Below are positions 36,087 through 46,944 of a stretch of 64,000 nt of DNA, piece after piece. The notes below the pieces were generated by a model. The model saw only the letters and a program-made list of their open reading frames with translations, did not search any database and was not told the DNA's origin. The DNA comes from Poronia punctata. Lineage: Eukaryota > Ascomycota > Sordariomycetes > Xylariales > Xylariaceae. The stretch is taken from the NCBI GenBank assembly GCA_022579005.1, contig MU401466.1, forward strand, positions 240,223-304,222. The letters run 5' to 3'. Made by a program: the position numbers and the translations under genes. How positions within the stretch are numbered: position 1 is the first letter of the stretch; each line of letters begins with the position of its first letter.

Positions 36087-37265
36087 TTAGGTATGCAACT
36101 CGGTTATCCACCCATGAACCTTCTCGGCAACACTTTCACTATGCCCTGTGTATTGGAGGAACTGTCAGCTCAACCATTTCCGAAACTTTGCCTTAAAGCA
36201 AGGGGGCTCGTCATCACGTACCTATACAGAATGCATGCGGGATCTTGCTCTCGTCCATGACGATACGGGTCCGACCTTGTCTCTCGGACCTCTTCTTGAT
36301 GAACTCGTCGCGGTACCGGTTGGCTACCCAGTCGTCGTTCTGCCCGAAGTAGAAGTAGAATCTGGGAGGGAGGGCTTGGGAGTCCCGGGATATCTCCCAT
36401 AACTCGTCGGACCATTTGTCTTCGCGGATTGAACGCATTTCGTCTAGGAGGGGAGTCGGGAGTGTTAGTTTTTTTCCCCAACTTTCGGGGTACCTACTTT
36501 GGACGTGATTCTCTTTTCTAGTTTTAGCGGGCATGAAGGGGGAAAAGTCGTACCCATGGCGAGGTGTAATGTCTGCCATACGCCGTCGCGACTCTTGAGC
36601 CACCGCGTCGTAATATCGGCGGCATGGGAAGGAAACCCCAAAACCCTGCCCACGAAGCCGTGCAGCATTGCATATGGCACAAGGCGCAGAAACCCCCGTG
36701 CGATCCGATATGCATTGTCGCCCAATATGGGGGTCCGGCGCAACAGGTCCATCCTTTTGCCATTTGGCGAATCGGCGATATGGTCGATGGTCGGGAATAA
36801 CATGATGCCGCAACTCAACCTCTCGTTGTTGAGCTCGGGTTCGAGGGTTGGATCCTCCACGATCCGGTGGAATACCTCGAGGGCGATGAAGGCACCCACG
36901 GAATGTCCGATTAGAATCACCCGGTCGAAAGGCTTCTGTCCCTGTCCAGTGCGTTGGGCGGACACGGCGCGGAGGGTGTGTTCTATTTGTTGTTCTAGGT
37001 TGTAAGGTTTGTGAGAAGATGTGAAGGGCTCATGGTCATCGTCGCTGAAGCCTACGAGGTTTTGGCCGTAGATGTGGAAAGCTGTCTTGCTCTTTTCGGC
37101 GGCAAGCGAGGGGTTGGTGTCTATGAGCTCTCGTAAGGTCGAGAGGAAGGGCTTGTAGAACCCGATGAGGCCCGGATTTCCCGGGATGAAGTAGATTAGC
37201 ACATTCTTGGTGTCTTCTGTGATGCCCGTGGTTGGTGGCGGCAAGGATATATGCTCAACGTTCAT
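36087..37265 (-). CDS. Lipid droplet-associated hydrolase (LDAH family)
   Basis: Three exons on the minus strand, 37265-36554, 36443-36222 and 36145-36087, give 330 residues. The LDAH signature is clear: IYFIPGNPG at residues 25-32, nucleophile elbow GHSVGA with Ser122, Asp in the GQNDDWV segment, and His in KIPHAFCI, which is completed by exon 3 (GHSESVAEKV). The family sits on lipid droplets and is a serine hydrolase with a debated role in cholesterol-ester or triglyceride turnover. A hydrophobic region around residues 185-215 could be the droplet-anchoring segment. Introns are 110 and 76 nt. Without exon 3 the frame ends just after the His, so the third exon is needed for a complete domain. 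The gene is divergent from the acyltransferase at 38841. Confidence 0.9.
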
Positions 37266-38840
37266 GGCTGATCTTAAGGGGGCCGGCCGTGGTAGTGATG
37301 AGCCAGGTATTACTAATCTTGTATCTTTTCAAGGCGTGGTTGTACAATTCTCATTTCTATACTACCTGCAGGGCCGGTTAGCTTGAGCTTCAAGTCAAAA
37401 AGTTATACGTCATTCACTATAGACAATATTTACCATAACAGTTTATCTCATAGGATACACATAACAATACATTTGAGGTTTACCATGTTGATGAGAATGG
37501 TAGAATCCACGATAGGAGGCGCAGGTGTGGCTTTCAGGCAAATGCAGCAAAGCCACAAATGAATCTGGGCACTCCAAAGCACAAACCCGAGGTTCCTGCC
37601 ACTGACCTCGGGGGGATTGTCGGTGTGGCAGCTGCATGGGCGTCCTGCATGCTGGCTCGCGAAAATGGTCTACATAATCTGTCATCCGAGTCTAGATACC
37701 TTATATCTCCCCAGATTTGTATCCTTCTCATCCTGTCCTGGACGATGGAGAGTGGGCTTGTCACGATTCTTATCACAAGATCCTGTAGGGTAGCGCTTCT
37801 TGCCCCACTGCGGACGGCCACGCGAGTGGACATTGCACCACTGTAACTTGCATCGAGAAAGTCATTCCCATCTTTTCTTGGGGTAAAAGGTGCTCAGCTG
37901 AAGGTCCCACAATGCCAACTAATACCGATAGCAGGTAACCGCATTAGGTTACCTAAAGGCTAACGGATATAGCTCCTTGCCGGACATATCGTATCGTTGC
38001 CTTCACGTCACCGCCAACCGATCTGGCGTATTGATTTCGTCCCTTCCCTACTACAACTTTATGTATCATATGTTCAGTTCTTGGTATCATTGTGTCTAGG
38101 AAGCTTGTCTTGAAGACGGAAGACTTTGAGCCAGCTTCTTTTACCTTGTAGAATTGTAACCAAAGAATCTTGGTACATATCCTACGAAATCTAAACAGAA
38201 AGTACGCACACATTCGTTTTTCGCTTACGGGATTCCGCATATTCCGTCAAGCTACCTACCTAACCTACGAGTACATATTATATCCAACCTCCGTGCTGCC
38301 TGTGTTACCCATTTTCAAGCCATCCGTCTGTCCTTCAGTGTGTCCCTGCACGATATTCCAACATGTTTTAGCTAGGTGCGTATCTTCCCGATATACAGGC
38401 TTGGTATCAATGCCTGCTGCCTAATATATGTACATATCCATCGTCAGCTTTAGTCCGCCCTCAGGGTAGCTTGTCTCTAACCTAGGCCCCTCCGAGCCTC
38501 CCGAGCATCTCTATAGTCTTGACTCTTGAGCAGCCGAATTAGCTAATCTGTGCTAACCTTCGTCTCTTGATAGTATTTCTCGTTCCAACATTGATATATA
38601 TTATCTGCGTACGCGAACCTTCTCGTCCCGACATTCGTTCCGGTCCCGATATATGCACCTGGTGGATTAGCCTTATACCAGCCTACCAACAAAGTCGTCC
38701 CGCCTACCTAAGCCCAAGCCTCCGTTCGGCGTTCGGTACGGCCCTCGTCTTTCCCTTTCCCTTTCCCGAGCTTCCGACTCCGACCCAGACCCACAACGGC
38801 CGTCCGACCATCACCTTCCGGCTCCTGGGCAGCCCGTATC
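37266..38840. other. 1.6-kb divergent promoter region
   Basis: Separates the LDAH gene (-) from the acyltransferase gene (+). One TACGAGTA motif (38266) and CTACCTACCTAACC repeats occur near 38250. Frames on both strands are short and unsupported. Confidence 0.5.
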
Positions 38841-40283
38841 ATGGAGACGTCGGAGCTACGGCGGCGTACGCAGCCGGGCCCTGGGATACCAGAGCCCAAT
38901 CTGACGGCCGGCATTACGAACCCGGCCCTCGACCCGAAGATTGGGCACCCCTCAGGCAAAGCTAAATACGGTCGCCTGAGAGCGCTTCTTCGCGCCTTCA
39001 CCTTTTCGTTATACTTTGGGATTAGTATCATCGCGTATGACCTCCCTGGATGCCAAAAGATGAGGATGATCTCTAATACGGACGCAGCATACACGGCTCT
39101 CAGCTTATCGGCGCCCCGCTCTATGTCATCGACCGTGAGCTTTATTATGCATACATGTCATTGGCCAAGGCGTCCTTTGGCCTGTTGATCACCACCATGA
39201 CACAGTGGTGGGCTCCAACCGTCATCAGGATGAGCGGGGATGCTTCGGTTGCTGGTCAACTAAGTCTGACCGCAGACGGCCGAGTCAAATGTGCTTTCCC
39301 CGAGCGCATCGTCTTGATAGCCAACCACCAGGTGAGCTATTCATATCAACCTAGCCTAGGATTCTCGAGAAGCCCGGCCTGTGTCATTCACTAACCTTGG
39401 ACTGTGATAGATTTATACCGACTGGCTTTATCTGTGGTGGGTTGGTTATACTAGCAATCCTCAGATGCACGGTCACATCTACATCATCTTGAAGGAGTCG
39501 CTAAAATACATACCGGTTATTGGCCCGGGATGTATGCTACTCGGCTTCATTTTCCTATCACGCAAGATGGCTGTCGACCGGCCTCGTCTCGCCTACCGCC
39601 TTCGAAAGCTGAAGGAACAGCATACGGACCCCGATGGCAACGAATATCTCAACCCTATGTGGCTCCTGCTCTTCCCCGAGGGGACTAATCTTTCCGGGAA
39701 CGGAAGGAGGAAGTCGGCTGCCTGGGCAGCAAAGACAGGAATTAAAGATGCAGAACATCTCATGCTACCAAGAAGTACTGGCATGTACTTTTGCCTTACT
39801 GAGCTCGAGGATACTGTCGACTATGTATACGACTGCACTGTTGCATACGAAGGAATACCGTAAGTCTTTGTCTTTCTCCATTTCAAAACGTCAATGTCTG
39901 GTACTGATGACAATTATGGCTATAGCCGGGGCAAGTATGGCGAGGATTACTTTACACTATCTAGCACATATTTCCAAGGCCGGCCACCGAAATCGGTCAA
40001 CTTTCATTGGCGTCGCTTTGCCGTTGCCGATATACCCCTGGACAGCCAAGAAGAGTTTGACTTGTGGCTGCGTGAGCGGTGGTACGAAAAAGACGCAATC
40101 ATGGAACAATACGTCTCCACGGGCAGATTCCCGGCAAACGAAGCGGGTGGCGAAACGCACATCGAGACCGAGGTCAAGACCGAGTACTGGTGGGAATTCG
40201 TCAAGATTTACGCCCTCGTCGGAACATTCGGGTTACTTTTCAGCATCGTGCTCAAAGTAGTACGCCTTCTATTCCGTGGCTGA
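38841..40283 (+). CDS. Membrane-bound lysophospholipid acyltransferase (PSI1/LCLAT-like)
   Basis: Four exons: 38841-39034, 39088-39331, 39411-39859 and 39926-40283, giving 414 residues. The PlsC-type motifs are intact: NHQIYTDW (His145 and Asp150, H-x4-D, formed across intron 2) and FPEGTN (234-239). Hydrophobic segments lie at about 50-75 (split by intron 1), at 180-197, and near the C-terminus (YALVGTFGLLFSIVLKVV). This layout is shared with yeast Psi1/Cst26 and animal LCLAT1/AGPAT proteins, ER enzymes that put stearoyl or other chains on lysophosphatidylinositol or related lipids. Substrate preference is not readable. Introns are 53, 79 and 66 nt; intron 1 has two possible acceptors and only GCAG at 39087 keeps the conserved QLIGAPLYVIDREL in frame. 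Confidence 0.9.
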
Positions 40284-40634
40284 GTTTGTAGTTATGTGTG
40301 GCATATCCGCAGATACGATTGAATGTTTGTCAAGGGCGTTTGAGTAAGGGGGGCTTGGGACAGGCAGAGCAAGCATGATTTTGTTGTAGGGGCGGCATCG
40401 TATTCACATTTTCTGCCAAGGGTACGCAAACAGGAAATGATGGCTGATACCAGGTAGGATGATACCATCAGAAGTCGCATTGGGCCGGAGTCTTGGTTAC
40501 AGAGCATCAGAGGAGTTAACGAGAAGGTTGCATTCCCTATTCAGAATTCGAATAACTTTTATATATTGATCGAGAGAGACGACGGATCACTATATGAACT
40601 TGATCTCATTGGGCGCTCGATATTCCACCCTTGT

Positions 40635-40703
<69 letters not shown>
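40635..40703. repeat. Poly-G run of 69
   Basis: An unbroken G run of 69 nt next to one C and then ten N. Such a run beside a gap is more likely a sequencing or gap-filling artefact than true sequence, although shorter C runs occur elsewhere in the window. Confidence 0.9.
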
Positions 40704-40704
40704 C

Positions 40705-40714
40705 NNNNNNNNNN
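40705..40714. other. Assembly gap, ten N
   Basis: Ten undetermined bases. A gap of exactly ten N is often a placeholder of unknown true length. It lies in intergenic DNA and breaks no gene. Confidence 0.98.
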
Positions 40715-40770
40715 CTCGCAGGTTAACAATAATTAATTTTATCCATTGGGGGGTGCTTTTTCCACCCCTG

Positions 40771-40793
40771 CCCCCCCCCCCCCCCCCCCCCCC
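40771..40793. repeat. Poly-C run of 23
   Basis: An unbroken C run 57 nt beyond the gap. With the G run on the other side, the gap is flanked by complementary homopolymers that could form a hairpin or cause polymerase slippage. Confidence 0.9.
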
Positions 40794-40818
40794 GTTGCAG
40801 CTAATATCGTGCAGTGGC

Positions 40819-42146
40819 TCAAGTAGAGGCTAATTCGACCTCCCGGCGTGTCAAGGCACTTTCCCTAGCCGCTTCTAGAACACGCAGCACATCCCGAGCT
40901 TCGGACGCGGGAACGGGCACCGGTCCTTCTCCACTCAGCGACTTGCCAAACAGTTCATAAATCTTGGCGTACGTGGCCGGTTCCACAGTCGGATAGACCT
41001 CCTCGGTCATGGACCCATCATCACCAACCGTGACCAGTCGTCCGTAAAAATCCTCTGGTTCGAAACCGAATTTGTCATCAGTCGTCTTCATACCAGCCTT
41101 TAGCTGATCCTCCTGGGGATCGAGCCCAGTCTTGCGGAAACTCCCCTTGGTACCACGGACCCAGAACCGCGGCTGTCGCACTTCGGCACTATGTACGCCA
41201 ATGCGCACATGCACAGTGAGACCGCCGTCATAAAATAACTGCATATCCACACTATCGGGAATAAAAACATCCGGCGACGAAGTAGAAGGACTCAACGAAA
41301 CGCCATCTCGCTGATTAACCAGTTTCGCGAAGACGGAGCGCGGTAAACCGAACAGAACGTATATTTGATCGACGAGATGGGTGCCTAGATCATATAATGC
41401 GGTTCCGCCGCTCGAGAGCGGGAGACTGGCTTTCCAGGCTTTCGGGTCGGGTTTTGTAGGTCTGTATCTGTCGAAATGCGTGTCTATTTCCACGATGCGG
41501 CCTAGTCGGCCGGTTGATAACAGGGTGCGAAGGGTGAGGAAGTCGCTGTCCCAACGGCGGTTTTGGTATACGCAGAGATGTAGCCCCCGGGCAGAGGCGA
41601 GGGAGATGAGCCTGTCTGCTTCGGTAGAGGTGGGCACGAAGGGTTTCTCTACGAAGACGTGTTTTCCCGCCTCGAGGGCCTGCGTGGCGAGGGGGAAGTG
41701 CGTGTCCGGGGTCGTGCAGAGGATTACGACGTCCAAGGCAGGGTCGGAGAGGAAGGGGGACAGAGAGGTGAAGTGTTTGATTCGGGGGTGGTCGAGAGGT
41801 GCCGAGGATGAGGGACCGGGGTTGCGTTGGAGGATGGAGTGGAGGGTTAGGTTGGGGGTTGTGGATATGAATGGGATGTGGAAGATTTTGGCGGACATGC
41901 TATATATTTTTTTTTAAAAAAAGGGGGGTTAGTTGGTTCGTGTGTGAGAATGAGGATGAGGATGGGGATGGGGATGAGGACGAGGATGTGGATGAGATGA
42001 ATGAATGAATGAATGAACTTTTGAGAGGTGCTCAGGTTGGTAGGTAGGTAGGTAGGTAGGTAGGTAGGTAGTTTTGAGTGTTGGGAGACTTACCCATATC
42101 CAATAACACCAACATTGAAAACTTTCTTGTTCTCGGTTTGAGCCAT
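40819..42146 (-). CDS. Gfo/Idh/MocA-family NAD(P)-dependent oxidoreductase
   Basis: Two exons on the minus strand, 42146-42094 and 41899-40819, give 377 residues. Exon 1 supplies the start of the Rossmann fold (FNVGVIGYG) and exon 2 continues it (MSAKIFHIPFI), so the nucleotide-binding glycines are formed only after splicing. The catalytic EKP motif (VFVEKPF) and the DLGTHLVDQ block of the C-terminal domain are intact. Members oxidise or reduce sugars, inositol, dihydrodiols or related substrates; the closest fungal relatives are of unassigned substrate. Probably cytosolic. The 194-nt intron is almost all simple repeats: (GATGAG)n, (GAAT)n and (GGTA)n. Confidence 0.9.
41949..42071. repeat. 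Cluster of microsatellites within an intron
   Basis: Three adjacent repeats lie in the single intron of the oxidoreductase gene: GATGAG-type units (about 41949-41998), GAAT units (about 41997-42016) and GGTA units (42038-42071, eight full copies). The repeats end 17 nt before the donor site on the coding strand. Confidence 0.85.
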
Positions 42147-43216
42147 CGTGAACTGATGATGATAATGATGATTTGTATGTCTCCTTGTTTCGGTGGTGGT
42201 TGTGGTGGTTGTGGTGGTTTAAAACGAGGATGTTTCCGTGCAAATGCCTAACCTAACCTATCTATATGTATAGAATCCAGCACATATAAAGAGTAAAAGT
42301 GATGAAGAATAGTTTTTACCTTTGTTTCGTTTTCCTTCCCTTACTTTCCTTGCCTACTTATATGTTTATAAAAAAACGTCCAACTCTTAATCTATTATTA
42401 TAAATACAACTTTTTGTCCTGTCCCTCGCGCTTCGCAAGTTCTTCGTCGCGATGATGAAGTCAGTGGATACATACGGCACTTTTTACACACACCAGTCAC
42501 AGTGGAACGTTCAACTTGAAGAACTCTTATGGTTGCTAGATGGGGTTTAGCGTCCGGATTTAGTGGCCTATACCGGTGACTGCTTGCTTGTTTGGACTCT
42601 GGAGCTGTTTGTTGCCCCGCCTTGTGTTATTATCTCAATAATAATGAGAGTGTTTAATCACGCTTGAAAAGGTTGTTGAATTAAACCCGGAGAGAAGGAG
42701 AAATATAGCAGGTGGTTTTTATTTCATAAGGATATCTGTTTCTATAAGTCTCATGACATGAGGTGAGGGTAAAGGTTGAGACACAATAGGTACCTACTTA
42801 ACGTATGTCGGTACGAGTATATGGCCCAGGCCCCAGGCATCAAACGTCATAAAACAAGACAACAGAGAGGTACATAAAAGGCAGAATTTGCATACCACGT
42901 TTCAAGTGAAGAAGGAAGTAAGTCTTTGAGAGAACAGGAAGATTTTCGAGCTTTTACACTTATGTCTTGATAAGACTATCATACAGATCGCCCTCCTATA
43001 TTTTATTAAGATACCCTAACAACCAACCAAAACACCCAAACCTGGCGATGTCTCCCCCGAGAGGCTTTGAGAACTTTTACCCACCTCATATATGCTATCC
43101 AGTAGCTTATTGTTACATTGATATATCATATCTCGCTCATTTGTTGTATAAGTAAACACAAAGGAAAAAGAACGATAGCCCACCCTTGTATCGTAACTGC
43201 CCTGTCCAGGTACTAC
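42147..43216. other. Intergenic region
   Basis: Promoter of the oxidoreductase (with GGTGGTTGT-type repeats at 42186-42218) and 3' flank of the PTH11-like gene. One TACGAGTA (42812) and one AGGTACCT (42788). No gene recognised. Confidence 0.5.
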
Positions 43217-44896
43217 CTAGGGCATCTTCTTCATAGGACTGGTGACGAAAGTATAGTGCCCCTCGTTATCTAGTTGGCCGTAGCTAGTCGATGTCACGGC
43301 TACTTCAACATCTTTTCTGATGCCATCGCTATTGCGGTAAGCTTTGCCATTACCGCGGTCAGGGTCATCTTCCGGTGTGTTGGCGGGAAGGGTGGTGACG
43401 GTCGGCAAGGTCTGTAGCTTCACCTGCCCTTGGGTTATCATTCGCTCCTCGCTTTCGGAGAAAGTGATGGTGTCCAGCCCTCTGCCATAATGTGGTCTGT
43501 TGCCACCGCCGATGGTGACGACATTTCTCTTCTTGAAATTACCATCGGCCGACTTCTCGTAGGTCGAGCTGCGCATCGATTTTACGATGCTGCTGAATAC
43601 CGGCTTGATTAAGGAGCTGAGAAGCGGAAATATCATGGGCAGGTTCGTGGTGAGGACGGCGACAAAGGTCTCGCGGACTGCCCAAGAACCGGCAGTTTGA
43701 GCCCCACCGATGGGGTCCTGTTTTTACAGCAAAAAGGGGTTAGAGGAATGTCATCATTCACTTCAAACCACAGCTGAGCGTGGATTTGAGCTCAAGGGAA
43801 GCTCAAGGGGAGCTAAGTGGGCTTACCGTGATGATCAGAACGGCACGGATCAGGGCGCATACGATAATAAACACCCCGCCGCTAAAAAGGGCGATTAACC
43901 CGATTTTCTTGGGAAGCTTCAGGCTACTGTTCCATAACATCGGTATCGGGATCGAGAGCAGGTAAATGTCGGAGACTATGTTCAAGCTAGCATAGACCCA
44001 TACGATCCTGGTGGAGATGGCGGGTTGGCAGTCATCTTGTGATGGAAAGTCAGCCTAACTGTGACAGGCAGGAGGTAAAGAAGGACCCTTGTGCTTGATG
44101 TCCAGCTGGACCACGCATCGAACTTACTGCCCGGGTCTGGACTTATTTGCCAATACTTGTAGAATGGACGGCAACCGAGGAAGAGGTTCAAGGTGGCGAC
44201 GAGAAAGGTAAGAAAGAGAACGCCGAACCCAATGTGGATTCGACGGAGGTAGTCTCGACCGAGTCCGGCCTTGATTGGACAGAAACAGGAAGAGTGTTAG
44301 AGAGTGATTCTAACATGTATGTGTGGAGGCGAGTGGGAAATGCTTACCGTCAGTCGAATGTAAAAGACCAATAACGAGGCCTTCAACGTCCAGAGGAGTG
44401 CAGAATATGATGACCATCCCGCTAATTGAATCTTGCAACCAGTCACTCTAGAAAATGTCAAAGGTTAGATAGTCTAATCAGGGAGCGATGATAGCATTGG
44501 GAGCCGGTGAGGCCAGGAGTAACCGACATACCTTGTGCTATACTCGGGATCGTTGACATTCAGCGATGTCCTTTGCTCGTCCGTCATGCCATTATTCGCC
44601 AATCCCGTAGCGAAAACTCCGACTGAATAAGCAAGAGTAGTTTCGGCAGCATATAATAGCTAAGCGACGACTATGTCAGTATACATTGCATATGACATTT
44701 ATTATCGACTGATTGGACGCACCATCGCTAGCCAGACTAAATAGTCGTCACCTTGCAGTCCCTTGAATCCCACCTGTTTGAGACGGGCATATGTCCTCGT
44801 TATGGTAACGATCAAGCCAACAGCGAATAGGGTAAAGTCTTCCGTTATGAACTGACGCTGCGCATCTGCGGCTGCCTTTGCCGCAGCTGGATCCAT
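43217..44896 (-). CDS. PTH11-like seven-helix integral membrane protein (fungal rhodopsin-like domain)
   Basis: Six exons on the minus strand: 44896-44723, 44659-44532, 44447-44348, 44269-44128, 44035-43827 and 43717-43217, giving 417 residues. All five introns are 63-109 nt. The family pattern is clear: a first helix with ITRTYARLKQVG, the GDDYLVW motif, LAGWSSYSALLWTLKASLLVFYIRLT, a GLGRDYLRRIHIGFG loop, the CRPFYKYWQ / DCQPAIS pair of cysteines, and NIVSDIYLLSIPIP. The last 130 residues are a cytosolic tail rich in Thr, Gly and charged residues. Members of this large fungal family include candidate receptors; Pth11 of the rice blast fungus senses surfaces. Ligand and role of this copy are unknown. 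I place the start at 44896 because the frame further upstream lacks an ATG. Confidence 0.9.
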
Positions 44897-46944
44897 GGTT
44901 CTGTGCTTCAAGTTAAGAATAGGACGGTACGGTTCTGGCTTCAAATATTATAGAAAGCGGTTGAAAAGGAATGACACGACACAGGTGACAGCACCACGCT
45001 AGGGAAGAAGCATAGAGGACGAAAGGTGAGAAGCTCAAGGCTGTAAAGAGCGGACATGGAGAAGATGACTCTAAATAGCAATATATACCGTTATGGGCGC
45101 CGTCGTGTTTTGCAAAGTAATTCGCCGTCCTGCGCCATGATTCTGAAGCTCCGCGCGCGGCTCGGTTCGAAAGAAAATGAGAGCTCAGCCGTCCTATATT
45201 CTAATCCTGGGAGTCGTCTTGAGAAATCAATTTGACAGACGGTTTAATGTCCGGGCTAGGCCACAGGGGCGCAACGCCGCCGTCCCGTCTCCAAGGCTAT
45301 AGCGATGCTTGACTTGTAGTGTTACCGGATTCTGGACGGTTATCCTTGCCACATGAGCCTCTTCCTATACTTTTGTTGCCACCTGCCATGGTGGCTCGAC
45401 GAGCCACAAAGAAAGCCGGAGTCTTGTGCTCCCCGAGGACGAAAATCAATCATTTGGCCGATACTGGCATCTACCTAGAGGTATGGACTGGACGGCTCTG
45501 CTCTGTATAGAAGTAGTATCCAACCAACCCACTTACTTGGAAGGATGGGTTATGTAGGTCATGTCGTTGCATTAATCTAATCTATCTGTACTACTAGGTA
45601 GTAGTATGTAAGGTAAGTAAGAGCACATGTAATATGAAAGCTGGAAAGAGCGATAATGTTACAAGTCACACCGGGCGTAAGAAGAAACGACGATTAATAT
45701 AACAGGTAAGGTACTGCCGATGTGGTCATCATGTGGATGTGGGTATCCGAAACCACGTCGTACACCGTACTATATGTGGAGTAGAGTCTCATATGTAAAT
45801 ATTTAAATTTAATAAAATGCGACGACTGGGTGGCTTTAACTTACATGCAGTGCTACTCGACTTCTAATTCTATATGATACGTATATATGACTATATAGTC
45901 AACACTTACAAGAGCTGAGACGCTGTCCAACTTCAGATGGTCAAGATAAATTTCAACTTCCAAGGTACGTTAGGTACCTGCCTATGGATATAGGTTAACA
46001 TGCCTACCTACATTACTTTACCTGATGTGCTCGTACATGCTCATAAAGTCAAAGGGGAAGGGACGTGCCTACCTGCCCCCTGTTTGCCGATGGGGAAAGA
46101 TCGTTCTGAACTTCTGCGTAGTTGAAACCAAAGTGGGAAGGATCAAGACCGGTTAGCATATGCAAGCACATCGAGAGTCTAAACCCTTTACAGTTGAATA
46201 TAGAACTTGATACACCCCCATCTCCCATGTTGGCTTTGTAACGAACATCGGCTTTCTTTACCTTACCATTTACCCAGCGGGGAAGTGACGCGGAAGATAC
46301 CGGCCTCTACAAGAGACACCTCCCATCAAGCCATCACACGCCGCCTCGTTTAATTTGCTGGTATAGTAAAAACCCAGGATATGCACAGCTCACATCTTAC
46401 AGATTACAAATTACGACCTCCATGGGTCTAATGGGTCTACCTAGGCCGAAAAAAGCCCCTTGATACTAGGTACACAAAGGCGACTACGGCGGTTGACAGC
46501 AAACATGCAGGCATCATGTTTGCATGCTTGGACGGCACCCCTACTCCCATGGGCTCGCCCATACTGGCGGGACTAGGACAAGTAATTTGAGTTCTTCCCA
46601 TGAGGACGCTTTGGAGTCCACCGTGACGTTTCAGCTCTCATGTCTCCCCTCCTGCGCAATAGCTGCCTCTTGTATCTTGTCAATTTCTGCTGAACATATA
46701 TTGTCGGACATACCTGCTGCGCAGACGCTCCCACCAACTGTCGGTGATTGATTCCGCCACCAGCCAGAAAAACAAGCCATTCTTTTTTTGTTTACCCGAG
46801 ACTCTCCAACTGCCCGAGTTCTACTTGCTTGCTTTTGATATTATCGAATTCGATATTTCCCAGAGATCGCCGTGTCGGGAAAAGGTGTGAAAGATATAGT
46901 CTAGTCCGTTTGTTAGCGATACGTAGACCCGAAGTGGGTGCGCC
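44897..46944. other. 2.0-kb divergent intergenic region
   Basis: Lies between the starts of the PTH11-like gene (-) and the monooxygenase (+). AT-rich around 45790-45900. One AGGTACCT (45972) and several TAGGTA-type copies. The frames at 45319-45510 and 46524-46751 are short and unsupported. Confidence 0.5.

Larger units (their letters stand above)
40284..40818. other. Convergent intergenic region with assembly gap
   Basis: Between the 3' ends of the acyltransferase (+) and oxidoreductase (-) genes. Mostly homopolymer and undetermined sequence; see the separate entries. Confidence 0.7.

Noticed and set aside
40594..40833. 79-codon frame with a poly-Gly tract
   Set aside because: It is the translation of the G run and the N gap, so not a gene.
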